NCBI GenBank assembly: GCA_023014485.1
Contig: JAJOZX010001079.1
Coordinates: 1-64,000, forward strand
DNA length: 64,000 bases
DNA from: Bathynomus jamesi
Lineage: Eukaryota; Arthropoda; Malacostraca; Isopoda; Cirolanidae
Reading direction: 5' to 3'
The position numbers and the translations under genes are program-made. This document shows, in pieces, positions 1-10,411 of this stretch (position 1 is its first letter; every line of letters starts with the position of its first letter). Below the pieces are notes generated by a model, which searched no databases, was not told where the DNA came from, and worked only from the letters and a program-made list of their open reading frames with translations.

Positions 1-506
1 TGCGAAGAGTTCTTAGCCAAACTCGACGAAGAGGACACAATGCTAGACAACATCTGGTGGTCAGATGAGGCATGTTTTAAGCTTAACGGCACAATTAACA
101 GACACAATTGTGTCTACTGGGCTGCGGAGAACCCAAGAGTGACAGTTAGAAGGAGGTACATTTACCTGGCGTGACAGTTTGGGCAGCCATATCTCCATTA
201 GGGATAATTGGACACTTTTTCTTTGAGGGATCTGTCACTGCAGAAATTTACCTGGATGCTGCAAACCTTCTTTTGGCCAGGGTACAAGATCAGGACTGTT
301 ATTTCCAGCAAGATGGAGCTCCACCTCATTATGGACGTCATGTTCGTCAGTGGCTTGATGAAAACTTTCCCGGAAAGAGGATCGGCCGCTGCGGTCCGAT
401 CGAGTGGCCGGCACGCTCCCTAGGACCTTGCACCTCCAGATTCTTTCTTTGGGGGCTCATGAAAGACCTTGTTTATCGTGAAAGCCTCGTACCATTCAGG
501 AATTGA
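1..506 (+). pseudogene. mariner transposase catalytic domain, frameshifted
   Basis: Frame 1 reads a catalytic segment with the first acidic residue in WWSDEACFKLNG and stops at 172-174. The frame starting at 171 continues with VTVWAAISPLGIIG and the second aspartate in [11 protein letters not shown]. The third motif, normally SPDL-P-DFFLWG, is scrambled: WPARS is followed by unrelated residues before FFLWG. A frameshift plus loss of the third acidic residue mean the protein is dead. The family normally cuts and pastes at TA. The N-terminal DNA-binding half is outside the window. Confidence 0.8.
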
Positions 507-785
507 GGCTCAAATCACTGCAAAGTTTGAGGAATTGATATTGAACTCTGCAGGCGTGTGTGCCACTCTGTGCCTGCTCGGCTGCAATTGTGCATCGATC
601 ACGAGGGAGGGCACTTTGAAAATTGCAAGTAAAACAGCTTGGTACAGTTCCGTAATAATTTTCCCCCGAATAAATGGTTAGATAAACATGTCATTCATTT
701 ATTTCTACCTTCTTGTACACTGTAATACAAATGGCAAACAAACAATCAACTGACAGAAATCGGGCGCTACTTTTGACTCACCCTG
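1..785 (+). mobile_element. 3' part of a mariner-like (DD41D-type) transposon
   Basis: The window opens inside a mariner element. The transposase catalytic region is followed by about 270 bases of 3' untranslated sequence and a terminal ACTCACCCTG at 776-785, followed by TA, which fits the CAGGGTG-type ends of the other mariners here. The 5' half lies outside the window. A long (TA)n tract starts directly at the 3' end. Confidence 0.8.
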
Positions 786-906
786 TATATATATATATAT
801 ATATATATATACTGTATATATATTCTCTCGAAAAGCCTCGCGTTTTAGTGTTCTATTTTTTAACTTGTGGGGATTTTAATTGTCTCTCTCTCTCTCTCTC
901 TCTCTC

Positions 907-953
<47 letters not shown>
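785..953. repeat. (TA)n / (CT)n / (TA)n microsatellite block
   Basis: A (TA)n tract begins at the mariner end, a (CT)n tract lies near 885-907, and a second (TA)n runs from about 909 to the first base of the hAT element at 954. Two unrelated transposon ends are joined only through simple repeats. Confidence 0.9.
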
Positions 954-956
<3 letters not shown>

Positions 957-2244
957 TGATGTACGTCACATCCGCATCCGCATCCGCGGAACATCCGCAC
1001 ATTTTCTCGCATCTGCATCCGCATCCGCACTTTGGACTGCGGATGTCGTGCGGATGTGGACCGTTGAGATAAACGTCATTAATAAGCGGAAATTATCAAA
1101 TTCTACTATATTAATAGAACTAGTTCATTGTGCGCAAAAGTGATGCAAGCGACAAGACGAGAGGCTGTTCTTGTATGAAGTTACTCTCTTGCAACCTACT
1201 TAGATCCACGTTACAAAGCTAAGTTATTTTCACCTAGTACATTAGAACGAGTTAAATCATCACTTGGCAAAGCAGTTGAAGAACTTCAATCTCTGAATCT
1301 GTCGCTTCGCCACCACCAAAAGAATAAAAGTTTCAGTGACAGAACCAACACCTTCAACAAGCAACTCTATCACAGAATCTGTCTCTCAGTTTCTTGAGTC
1401 AAGCAGCAATGACGAGACCTACGCGATGTCAAAAGATGTAGTAAAAATGATCGAGAGCTATCACCAAGAAAAACGCCTGGCTGCATGTGACAATCCTATT
1501 AGTTGGTGGAAAAATACGCAGAATATCTATCCATACTTGAGAAACTTGCAAGGAAACATTTAGCCTGTCCTCCAACAAACGTACCAAGCGAGAGATTATT
1601 TAGCAGTGCTGGATTAATATATGATGAAAAGAGAAACAGACTGGCAGCAGAAAAGGCAGAAAAATTAATGTTCCTTAAGCATAACCTTCCTATAATTAAG
1701 TTTGAACATTAAACGATGAACATCTTAGTTTACTTTATTTTAATTACTCATTTATAAATATGCCTAATAAAACTTTAAACTTAATATAAATAGTTATCAA
1801 GCTAATTAAAGATCTCTTTCTATAAGGGTAGAGGTTGGGGAAGAGGTCTGTGGGGTGCATTTGAGTTGGGTTCACGTCCCGCATCCTGGTAACACAATTA
1901 TGGTTTCTAATTGTGGCTGAAACTCACAAAATATAACGAATTTATTTGCAGACGAATTCACTGATTGATTTCTATATTAGTTAGATGCTTGATATTATTT
2001 TATATGTTCAGAGAAAAGTACAGCAATTATTGTACAATTAATCAATTATACTACATTATAGCTACAGCTCTCTCTTATATAACTTATTATATACGTTAAA
2101 CACAACAAATCTCGAATATATCCTAAAAAATAACGAAAATGTAGACATCCGCATCCGCATCCGCGGATGTTGAAATCAAACATCCTCATCCGCATCCGCG
2201 GATGTTGAAATCAAACATCCTCATCCGCATCCGCTACATCACTA
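954..2244 (+). mobile_element. Non-autonomous hAT element, copy 1 (ATCCGC subterminal repeats)
   Basis: Perfect 10-bp inverted ends (TAGTGATGTA at 954 and its complement ending at 2244) start with the TAGNG form typical of hAT. Both ends carry clusters of GCATCCGCATCCGC, probably transposase-binding repeats. The flanks are (TA)n, so the 8-bp target duplication cannot be resolved. The interior holds only the C-terminal part of a transposase. A nearly identical copy lies at 35482-36783. Confidence 0.85.
1179..1712 (+). pseudogene. hAT transposase C-terminal remnant (copy 1)
   Basis: The segment starts with SLATYLDPRYKAKLF, the conserved stretch upstream of the hAT dimerisation domain, then runs through an acidic linker to CPPTNVPSERLFSSAG and KRNRLAAEKAEKLMFLKHN, the dimerisation motif of ZBED-like hAT transposases. 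Two single-base-scale indels (near 1290-1310 and near 1540) shift the frame relative to the copy at 35720-36256, which reads through both places. An in-frame TGA lies just before the segment, and the catalytic domain is absent. Confidence 0.8.
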
Positions 2245-2245
2245 A

Positions 2246-2272
2246 TATATATATATTATATATATATATATA
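2246..2272. repeat. (TA)n tract between hAT element and SINE array
   Basis: Simple TA repeat directly joining the hAT 3' end to the first SINE unit. Confidence 0.85.
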
Positions 2273-2345
2273 TCGTAAAGAACGACGCTTGTATAGGAGA
2301 TATTCCGCGCAAGACGAGAGAGAGACGAAACAAATGAAAAAATGA

Positions 2346-2417
2346 GGTAACCACCTGGGAATCGAACCCGGGATCTTCCGATTGCCGGTCAGACGCGATA
2401 CCATTACACCATGGGCC
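2346..2417 (-). pseudogene. tRNA-like SINE head, unit 1
   Basis: Read on the minus strand, a 72-base tRNA-like sequence beginning GGCCCATGGTGTAATGG, with a B box GGTTCGATTCC. The anticodon stem TCTGA/TCGGA can pair, with loop CCGGCAA (anticodon position GGC). The usual T at position 33 is C, and the acceptor stem pairs poorly. I read it as a tRNA-derived Pol III promoter, not a working tRNA. Confidence 0.65.
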
Positions 2418-2613
2418 TCTCTCTTCCAAATGCCGTAATTCTTCTACATACTCGCAGAAACCAATGCCCCAAGGGGGCACCTCCCGCATGCCGTAACATT
2501 ATATACATTCAACTGCAAAGAACACGCAGTATAAATAACGTAAAGAACGACGCTTGTATAGGAGATATTCCGCGCAAGACGAGAGAGAGAGAACGAAACA
2601 AATGAAAAAATGA

Positions 2614-2685
2614 GGTAACCACCTGGGAATCGAACCCGGGATCTTCCGATTGCCGGTCAGACGCGATACCATTACACCATGGGCC
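2614..2685 (-). pseudogene. tRNA-like SINE head, unit 2
   Basis: Same 72-base tRNA-like head as unit 1, one repeat period (268 bases) downstream. Confidence 0.65.
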
Positions 2686-2880
2686 TCACTCTTCCAAATG
2701 CCGTAATTCTTCTACATACTCGCAGAAACCAATGCCCCAAGGGGCACCTCCCGCATGCCGTAACATTATATACATTCAACTGCAAAGAACACGCAGTATA
2801 AATAACGTAAAGAACGACGCTTGTATAGGAGATATTCCGCGCAAGACGAGAGAGAGAGAACGAAACAAATGAAAAAATGA

Positions 2881-2952
2881 GGTAACCACCTGGGAATCGA
2901 ACCCGGGATCTTCCGATTGCCGGTCAGACGCGATACCATTACAACATGGGCC
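2881..2952 (-). pseudogene. tRNA-like SINE head, unit 3
   Basis: Same head, with one change in the D-arm (ATGTTGTAATGG instead of ATGGTGTAATGG). The unit is truncated at the inversion point near 3020. Confidence 0.65.
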
Positions 2953-3058
2953 TCACTCTTCCAAATGCCGTAATTCTTCTACATACTCGCAGAAACCAAT
3001 GCCCCAAGGGGGCACCTCCCGCGAGTATGTAGAAGAATTACGGCATTTGGAAGAGTGA

Positions 3059-3130
3059 GGCCCATGGTGTAATGGTATCGCGTCTGACCGGCAATCGGAA
3101 GATCCCGGGTTCGATTCCCAGGTGGTTACC
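3059..3130 (+). pseudogene. tRNA-like SINE head, unit 4 (inverted)
   Basis: Same head on the plus strand, followed by CTCATTTTTTCATTTG, which contains a Pol III-type terminator. Confidence 0.65.
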
Positions 3131-3325
3131 TCATTTTTTCATTTGTTTCGTTCTCTCTCTCTCGTCTTGCGCGGAATATCTCCTATACAAGCGTCGTTCT
3201 TTACGTTATTTATACTGCGTGTTCTTTGCAGTTGAATGTATATAATGTTACGGCATGCGGAGGTGCCCCCTTGGGGCATTGGTTTCTGCGAGTATGTAGA
3301 AGAATTACGGCATTTGGAAGAGTGA

Positions 3326-3396
3326 GGCCCATGGTGTATGGTATCGCATCTGACCGGCAATCGGAAGATCCCGGGTTCGATTCCCAGGTGGTTACC
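3326..3396 (+). pseudogene. tRNA-like SINE head, unit 5 (inverted)
   Basis: Same head with a one-base deletion in the D-arm (GTGTATGG) and a GCG to GCA change, so it is the most diverged of the five. Its unit runs into a short TA repeat at 3505-3519. Confidence 0.65.
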
Positions 3397-3737
3397 TCAT
3401 TTTTTCATTTGTTTCGTTCTCTCTCTCTCTCGTCTTGCGCGGAATATTTCCTATACAAGCGTCGTTCTTTACGTTATTTATACTGCGTGTTCTTTGCAGT
3501 TGAATATATATATATATATTCGTTATTTAATTAAGGAAGATCGCAAAAATGAATTAAATGTAACATTTCAATTTAAAATAGGAAAATATAAAGCCGGTGT
3601 GATGACAATTTCAAAATGAAAACTTTATCTACATTTAATTATAAATTATAAATTTTATAAATTATAAGTTATAATTTAATTGTATATATTATTAATTATA
3701 AATGTCATATAATATATATTATCTTAATAATAATATG

Positions 3738-3905
3738 TTCGGGGTTGTATAATATCCTTCGTAACGGCAAAAGTCAGGCAACCTACAGCTTTACATGGGA
3801 TCCGAACCGCGGGTCGGTACATCATCTGAACGCAGAGGACGGTCACTCATCCAGCTACGAAGCAAACAGAACGCCGCTCAACCTCGCTATGTATCTATCT
3901 ATCTA
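3738..3905 (-). repeat. 5S/tRNA-headed SINE fragment
   Basis: Minus-strand copy of the SINE described at 9485-9690. The tRNA-like B box (complement of GGATCCGAACC) and the middle part are recognisable; the 5S-like part is diverged. The adjoining short TATC repeat ends at a mariner terminus. Confidence 0.65.
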
Positions 3906-3932
3906 CAGGGTGACCCATAAGTCCCAAAAGAG
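3906..3932 (+). mobile_element. Solo mariner terminus
   Basis: TA followed by CAGGGTGACCCATAAGTCCC, a mariner-type end like those at 30554 and 50843, then a (GA)n tract. No matching 3' end was seen nearby. Confidence 0.5.
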
Positions 3933-4064
3933 AGAGAGAGAGAGAATAATGAACTATATTTTTTTAAAAACTAATATGATAACATTATTGAAAAAAAAAC
4001 CAGCAACTTTTGCTTTATTGAAATTTAAAATTTATTTTTAAATTATTGATTTTTATAACTATAA

Positions 4065-4908
4065 CAGTGTTGCCAGACCCTCTCAATCTGATTGTCACAT
4101 TTGGTCACATGAAAATTCATGTTTTGTTACATTTTGTCGCATGTCAAATTTGTAATTTGTCACGTGTCAGATTAGTAATTTGTCACATAGCAATGCAACC
4201 CGAACTGAAATTTACCGAGAGAGAATTGAATGTACTTCAAAGACTATTATTTTAATTAAAATAGCTCTCCTAATATATACTCGGGAAATACCGAACTGTG
4301 ATATAGCTATAATAGTATATGAAAACAGTGACATCTGGATTTATTTTTTGATTGGCGCAATAATGAATCACGGCCACGGTCCTTAATATTTATATCTTCC
4401 GAACAAATAAGACAATGCCCAGCATTTTTATTAGTAGGAGATTTGACGCACCAAAGAGATATTTCATCATTATTCGAATCTCCGCCACGGTATTCGAATC
4501 TCTACCACGGAGCATAGATTCTTTAAAACACTGATGTCTACTCATTTCAAATCATTAAATATCTGAAAATTGCAGAGGAGAGAATGAGAAAAAGAAACAG
4601 TCTTCATAATTTGATAATTCTTAATAAATAAATTCAAAACTGAGAAGTAAGAAATATTTATGCGAGAGCTATCCATATTTCAATAATTTATATATATATT
4701 TTTTTCAAAATGTCACATTTTGTCATAACAGCTTTTTCCCCTTTGTCACATTTTGTCATAACAGCTTTTTCCCCTTTGTCACATTTTGTCATAACAGCTT
4801 TTTCCCCTTTGTCACATCGTATAACCATTTTGTCACACTTTGACACATATTTAGACAATTTGTGTTTTGTCACATTTTGTCACATTTTATCACATCCTGG
4901 CAACCCTG
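4065..4908. mobile_element. hAT-like non-autonomous element with TGTCACATTT repeats
   Basis: Ends CAGTGTTGCCAG and CTGGCAACCCTG are near-perfect complements in the CAGNG form of hAT ends. Both subterminal regions are packed with TTTGTCACATTTTGTCAC-type repeats. No transposase remains. No exact 8-bp target duplication was found. Confidence 0.65.
4709..4822. repeat. 33-bp tandem repeat, about 3 copies
   Basis: A 33-base unit containing TTTGTCACATTTTGTCATAA and CAGCTTTTTCCCC is repeated head to tail inside the hAT-like element. It amplifies one of the subterminal motifs. Confidence 0.85.
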
Positions 4909-4996
4909 TTATAAATTTAACCATCTTTTTAAAGTTTATTTAATCTTTTTACTAATGTAATATCTTCTCTTATAAGTTTTACCAACGTTACAGACT

Positions 4997-5902
4997 CAGG
5001 GCTGTGGAGCTGGAGCTGGAGCCGGAGCCAGGAGCTGGAGCTTGAAGCAATTTTGGTGAGTGGAGCTGGAGTTGGAGCTGGAGCCAGTTATTTTTGGGAA
5101 GCTGGAGCTGGAGCTGGAGCTGATAAAAAATGTGTCAGCTCCGGCTCCAGCCCAATACAAATTCTATGCTGAATTAAAGGAAGTAGAAAAATACAACCGC
5201 TCCTCTAAACTGACAGTTGACGATGTCATACCCTTATATCCAAAGATTATAAGGAATGTAGCTAGTATTGTATCAGCTCTACCACCCACACAAGTCAGTG
5301 TAGAACGCCTCTTTTCAGCACTGAGAATAGTGAAATCTGATTTAAGAGCATCATGAAGGATGACTTAGCAGAAGCCATTTTATTTCTGAGGACAGGCATG
5401 TAATGAAGATGTATAAAAAGTAATAAAAATTATTTTAATTTTTTTAAAAGGCTACATTTTCCAAATAAACATTCTATAATACAAACGAATAAGGTTTTTT
5501 TTTTGTCTTTTTGTAAAACATTTTTTTTTTGTCATGAAAGGTGTAGGTAATATTATTATTAATAAATGATAAAAAAAAGCCACAAAGGCATAGCTATAGT
5601 CATTAGAATTTAGATTAATAGCTGCAACAGGCTTTAGTCTAAATTTTAAAAAGTAGCCTGATGAATCATGTGATGGTGATGAAATGTTTTGTGTGGCTGC
5701 CTGCTATGGCCTATGAGTAGCAAGGTACAATTTCAAGAGATTTATCAATCATTAATATATGGTGAGAGGAGCTGGAGCCGGAGCCGGAGCTGGGCATAAA
5801 AAATGCTGGAGCCGGAGCCGGAGTTGGAGCCAGAAATTTGAAAATGCTGTAGCCGGAGCCGGAGCCGGAGCTTAAGATTTTGGTGCCAGCTCCACAGCCC
5901 TG
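4997..5902 (+). mobile_element. hAT-like element with GGAGCC/GGAGCT subterminal repeats
   Basis: Inverted ends CAGGGCTGTGGAGCTGG and CCAGCTCCACAGCCCTG bound 906 bases. Dense GGAGCTGGAGCC repeats lie at both ends. The interior holds a hAT C-terminal remnant (5157-5402). GTTAC occurs near both outer ends, but no clean 8-bp duplication is visible. Confidence 0.75.
5157..5402 (+). pseudogene. hAT transposase dimerisation-domain remnant
   Basis: Reads a short C-terminal piece with VSALPPTQVSVERLFSALR, the hAT dimerisation motif, then KSDLRAS. A frameshift near 5350 moves to the frame with MKDDLAEAILFLRTGM and a stop at 5400-5402, the usual end of this domain. The catalytic region is missing. Confidence 0.75.
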
Positions 5903-5970
5903 GTTACGGTGTTGATGAATGGCCTTGAAACACGAATCCCTAATCTTTTCCTCACTCCCACCTCGTAGTG

Positions 5971-5971
5971 G

Positions 5972-6013
<42 letters not shown>
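5971..6013. repeat. (GA)n microsatellite
   Basis: Nearly pure GA repeat. Confidence 0.9.
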
Positions 6014-6016
<3 letters not shown>

Positions 6017-6070
6017 TTTGTAATTAAGAGTTAGTTAGTAAGTATAATTTTACCGTGCAGTACCTTACCC

Positions 6071-7044
6071 CAGGGTTCTGAAACTGGGGTACGTGGCATA
6101 ATGGAAAAAATTAAAATAAAACTACAGTTCATTTCTTTACTTAAACGAAACTACGAAAATATAGTATCACAACAAGAGCGGTAGTGGACCATCTTGCTAC
6201 AAATTGCGGAAGAATGTTGCCATTCGATTATAGATATAATGAGGTTCCGCAGGGCATACATCTGAGTTTATGTTAGAAGATTTAACCTTACTTCTTTTAA
6301 GAAGTTGAGATTTCGCGCTGTAAGACTGAGATTCAGCATACAGACAGAGGATATAACAGACATACGGCTAGGGTTGCCAGACGTCCCGTATTTTACGGGA
6401 CAGTTCCGCATTTGATCCAAAAATCCCGCGTCAAAATCCAGCGTTCAAAATGTCCCGCAAAAAATATTTTTTAAGGAAATTTTTTAGGGATGAATTGATT
6501 TAGAATTTCAATATTATGTATAATAATTTCAATTTATTCACGATGTTTAATTGTTAAATATTATTGTAATAAAATTTTTCTAATTTTGTTTGTTGTAACC
6601 ATTGAAGAAATCTAGTTTCAATTTGAAAAAAATTTGGTCTTAAAAAAAAAACTCAGAAATTTTTTTGTCCCGCATGGCGCATGGGCATTTGAAAAATCTG
6701 GCAACCCTAGTCAACATACCTCTTTTAACAGACATAAGGCTTACGAGGCCTACCAGTCGATTTCAGAGATGCTACAATGTCACAAGAATAATTTATCAGA
6801 TCATGTTCAACTTAATCATTAAAACCAGAATTAAATATATTAACAATCTTTTCGGGTGGGGGGCGTGAAGGAGGGATCTGTATTTATAATATTGATTATA
6901 ATTATATTAAGTTATATGTAATATCGTGGCACCAAATTACTACTGTCCCAGCAGGGTGTGATAGAGTTGGTAAAACAGGGAAGAGGTACGCGAATGATAA
7001 GTCAATACCAAATGGGTACAGTTAAAACAGTTTGAGAAACGCTG
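6071..7044. mobile_element. Probable hAT-type non-autonomous element (host of a nested MITE)
   Basis: Starts CAGGGTTCTGAAACTGGGGT and ends TTTGAGAAACGCTG, the pattern of hAT elements whose ends read CAG-G-TTCTCAAAC. The second element (6369-6709) sits inside. The ends are diverged and no target duplication is clear, so the boundaries are tentative. Confidence 0.45.
6369..6709. mobile_element. hAT-like MITE, 341 bp, nested
   Basis: Perfect 12-bp inverted ends TAGGGTTGCCAG and CTGGCAACCCTA. Inside, GTCCCGTATTTTACGGGAC forms a hairpin. The core GGTTGCCAG matches the ends of the element at 4065-4908, so the two are probably related. Confidence 0.7.
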
Positions 7045-7162
7045 TTCTAACAAATCTGGGCATTGTTTACGAGCATTTTTTTTAGGTTTCTATTTTGTTT
7101 ACATAAAGCCAAAGGAAAGGATGAAGAACTTACATAAAAGGAGTTGAAAAATGATGCTTTGG

Positions 7163-7330
7163 GTTTAAATCCCTCAGTAACGACAAAGGTCATGTGACGG
7201 ATGGAACCTACATCTTTACGTAGGATCAGAACCATCTACACGTCGCTATATTATCTAACGCGGACGACAGTCAGCCATCCAATTACTGAACAGACTTAAC
7301 GGAAAGCGGTGTCGTAACGTGGTCATAACA
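7163..7330 (-). repeat. 5S/tRNA-headed SINE fragment
   Basis: Diverged minus-strand copy. The right end (CCATCCAATTACTGAACAGA then CTTAACGGAAAGCGGTGT) is the complement of the 5S-like head, with an internal deletion. Confidence 0.6.
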
Positions 7331-8090
7331 TATAACTATTACAAATGGTATATACACAATTGTGTTGAAGAAAAAATCACAAACTGGAATCCAATCTTAA
7401 CAGTTCATAAACGAAGTTGTTTTATACTAAAGGGGGCATAACACTGAAAAGTGCGCGGCGCGGAAACCTTTATTACATTCGTTAATTTCTCATAAAGTTT
7501 TTATGAGGACCGATAACGGTACGTGTAAGGGGAAACCGAATAAACAAAGCGGACCTTTTCACAAATTTACACTCTTTAGTGAAATTGTGTTAAATGTTTT
7601 GTAAACTTGAAATTAAAGAACATTTTTTCCATTGCAAAGAGTTACAATTTGAAGGTAGACAAGTGAAAATTCTTTAAAAAAATGGCTTATAATTCGCAAC
7701 TTCAAGTCCATTTTATACAAGAATTATGAGAGAAGAATTTACATGTCAAAGTAATTATTGATTGATTATAAAAAATCTTATTTAAAATCAATAATTCCTG
7801 CTGATACGAGGGTTTTTTTTGCGGGTTTTTCTCTGACAATTGGAAATATATCTTGATTTAATTTTTGCATTTATGAATGTATCAGAAAATAAACTTAATT
7901 TTTTTCTGTTTCTAAAATGGATATAATAATCAGTGATACAGTCATTAAATAGATATAATATTATAGATATAAGATAATAATAGATATAAGATAATAGATA
8001 TAATATTGCTACTGTATATATTAATCCGGAAAGAAGGCTAGATAGTGGCATGGCGTTCATTCAAGCCAACTAATGCGGCCCATTGTTCTA
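7331..8090. other. No supported feature
   Basis: AT-rich sequence without a recognisable ORF. A degenerate ATAGATATAA repeat lies near 7918-8015 and a (TA)n tract at 8096-8115. Confidence 0.5.
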
Positions 8091-8171
8091 TCTCCTATAT
8101 ATATATATATATATTAGGGTTACCAGCATCATTGAGATTCGAACCCTCTATCTCAGTGTCTTCACCTCATT

Positions 8172-8416
8172 TATATGAAGCTCTCCTAGGAGCAAGTGAC
8201 GAAGCGACAAAGGTAAAGAACGCCAGAAAACGCGAAGTTGTACCTTACGTGAAGGTTGAATAACTTTCGAATTTTTGACGATATTTTGTCGAAATATCTC
8301 CAAAACGTTAAAAAAATTATTCCACTTTCAAATTTGGTACAACTTTTAACTGCATTTTCTGGTGTTTCATTCTTTTGTCGCTTAGCCACTTCTTCCTAGG
8401 AGGGCTTCATATAGGA
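8172..8416. mobile_element. Foldback element or MITE
   Basis: Left arm 8174-8248 (TATGAAGCTCTCCTAGGAGC and onwards to AAGTTGTACC) and right arm 8336-8413 are diverged inverted copies around a short spacer. CTCCTAGGA itself contains a short palindrome. No coding sequence. Confidence 0.6.
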
Positions 8417-8842
8417 GAACAGGGTTACCCGCTGTGCTAAAATTACTTTCATGAAACTACAGAATTTCTGTCAGATTTGCTGCAAATAAACTTGTTTAAT
8501 GAAAACTTTCAAATATACATTTTTTTTTACCTTTTGATTTCACGACTAAATAAATTTAATAAAAGGTGGAACCCTAATTTGTCTATCGACGCGTGGATAG
8601 ACAGATTACAATATACAAAAAGTGAATAAACTGATTTACAGTTTGTAAAAAAACTTTATTATTCATTTAAATACATACGTTCATATAAATTCCTTTTTAC
8701 ATAATATGAGTTTGCTATTAAATTTATTTCATAATTTTTTAACGGGATACAATTGTCAATTTTCCTTCATGATAAACTCGAGGAAATTCTAACCTTTAAA
8801 TGAATCACACAAAATAGAGAAACGATACAAAAAAAATATTGA

Positions 8843-8877
<35 letters not shown>

Positions 8878-9484
8878 CGCGCACAAAATTGTATATATGA
8901 TATCAAGTTATTTTTAATGCAAGATTATTGGGCATTATCGTATTATAACACGATATTTATATTATAAACAATAAACTCTACAATTATTTCGTGGTAAATG
9001 AAAATAATAACAAGAATTTTGTTGAATAAAATTACCCGAAAACTTAAAAAAAAATACCCGAAATTTTCCGAAATTACCCGAAAACCAAAAAAAAAACCCT
9101 GAAATTTAAATTAACTAAATTAAACACGAATTAAATGATTATAATACATTTATATTTTTTAATTAAAAATTAAAAATAAATTTAATCTTTTCATTTCAAA
9201 TTTCCATAATTAAATTTACATAATAATTTTTATGAGGTGTTTAAACGTTCCAATACCACTGAGACAGCCATTTATACCAGTTTGCGCAGCTGTTGAAAAG
9301 CAGGTCTTTAGGAATAACTTCAAAACTGGCGTGTATGGTAATGTTTGATATCGTAATTTGGACTAATTTAAAAACTGGCGTATATGGCGGTGTTTGATAT
9401 CGTAAATGTGATTTCTATGGCGATGTTTAAGCTGTCTATGGGCATGTTAGCCAAAAGCCGATTCGAAAAGGTGTTGTTGTTGTT
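8417..9484. other. No supported feature; contains (TTA)n
   Basis: AT-rich. A (TTA)n trinucleotide tract lies at about 8846-8877, and a locally repeated ACCCGAAA motif at about 9030-9085. No ORF or transposon end recognised. Confidence 0.5.
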
Positions 9485-9690
9485 TGATGGGGTTGCTTAA
9501 CTTCCCTTGCGACACCTAAGGTCATAAGAAAGAGGCGACCTATACGTGGGATCCAAACCACTGGTCGTTACATCATCTGGACGCGAAAGACTGTTCTCTA
9601 TCCAAATACCACCAGACCCAATGTCGCTTAACTTCGCTGATCGATGGGAAGCGGTGTTACGACATTGGCCATGACTTAGCCCTTTCGAAA
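9485..9690 (-). repeat. 5S/tRNA-headed SINE, clearest head
   Basis: Read on the minus strand the head starts GGCCAATGTCGTAACACCGC and continues GATCAGCGAAGTTAAGCGAC then ATTGGGTCTGGTGGTATTTG. This follows the middle of arthropod 5S rRNA, including the Pol III box A (AAGTTAAGC) and the TTGGATGGG region. Further on, the complement of GGGATCCAAACCA gives a tRNA-type B box. The element ends with GTTAAGCAACCCC. The 5S box C is not preserved. Confidence 0.75.
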
Positions 9691-9750
9691 CGGTTTCATA
9701 AGAAGTGGGTTTCCATCTTACAAAGTAAGATTATTGCATTAAAAGTCTTT

Positions 9751-9809
<59 letters not shown>

Positions 9810-9810
9810 C
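9751..9810. repeat. (CT)n with short (TA)n/(CA)n
   Basis: Pure CT repeat to about 9798, followed by ATATATATAC and ACACACACA. Confidence 0.9.
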
Positions 9811-10010
9811 ACACACACAAGTCTACCTAAGACTTTAAATAATATATAAACATTTAAAATTCTAATTAGTTGGAATTCATTTAAATACAAGAGTGGCGTG
9901 GCTTCACGTGACAGACGTCTTTAGAGTACCCTAAAAGATAATATTTAAGTGATGCAGTCTAAAAATATTTTATTTTGAAAGTTTGCGAGAACTAATTTTA
10001 ATTTTTCGTT

Positions 10011-10190
10011 TAAAAAGCTTCCATGCTTTCAACGGCATATTCAGATTAGAATACTGTGATTATATTGGGACTATATTGTGAATACTGTAAATCAAATATG
10101 TAAATTGTACAGAAAAATATTGAAAAATACTTTAAAACTATGTCATTTGCATTATTTTCCCGAATAAAGGTTTCTCTCTGTTTGTAGGCT
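10011..10190 (+). repeat. Dispersed repeat, copy 1 (possible LINE 3' end)
   Basis: Starts AAAAAGCTTCCATGCTTTCA, continues with ACGGCATATTCAGATTAGAA, and ends with CCCGAATAAAGGTTT, a poly(A)-type signal. A diverged second copy lies at 62154-62320. The AATAAA near the end suggests a retroelement 3' region; no coding part was recognised. Confidence 0.6.
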
Positions 10191-10411
10191 TATTTTGTTT
10201 GTTTGTGTTCAAGAGTAAGCAATTCCTTTCCCTTATAGGAAGAAAAGAAACTGGTCTACATCAGTTATGCACAAGCGCTCATCCCGTTTTCTTTTACGTA
10301 AAGGAGAAACTTGTGTAGAAAAAATAAACACCTATAGATTGTCATCATGTGTATTTATTTATACAAACTTCGCAGTAATTTTCCATGATATTAATAGTCA
10401 TTGCAAGACTA

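Larger units (their letters stand above)
2273..3504. repeat. Inverted tandem array of five tRNA-headed SINE units
   Basis: Five copies of a unit of about 267 bases. Three lie head to tail on the minus strand (the same point recurs at 2344, 2612 and 2879); two lie on the plus strand (3125 and 3391). The orientation flips near 3019-3021, where one unit is cut short and continues in reverse. Each unit has a tRNA-like head, a TTTTTT stretch that could end Pol III transcription, a (CT)n stretch, and a tail ending with GAGTATGTAGAAGAATTACG. Copies differ by single bases and short indels. Confidence 0.85.

Noticed and set aside
713..1072. Open frames rich in YIYIYI, SLSLSL or THTHTH at many places
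   Set aside because: They are translations of TA, CT and CA microsatellites and have no coding character.
2346..3396. Five genuine tRNA genes
   Set aside because: Acceptor stems pair poorly, position 33 is C, and all five sit inside identical 267-base repeats with SINE-like tails, so they are SINE heads.
4709..4822. CRISPR-like array (33-bp repeats)
   Set aside because: Repeats are directly tandem without unique spacers, and the context is a eukaryotic transposon.
9485..9690. A functional 5S rRNA gene
   Set aside because: Only the middle of 5S rRNA is recognisable; box C and the 3' stem are replaced by other sequence, and many diverged copies exist.
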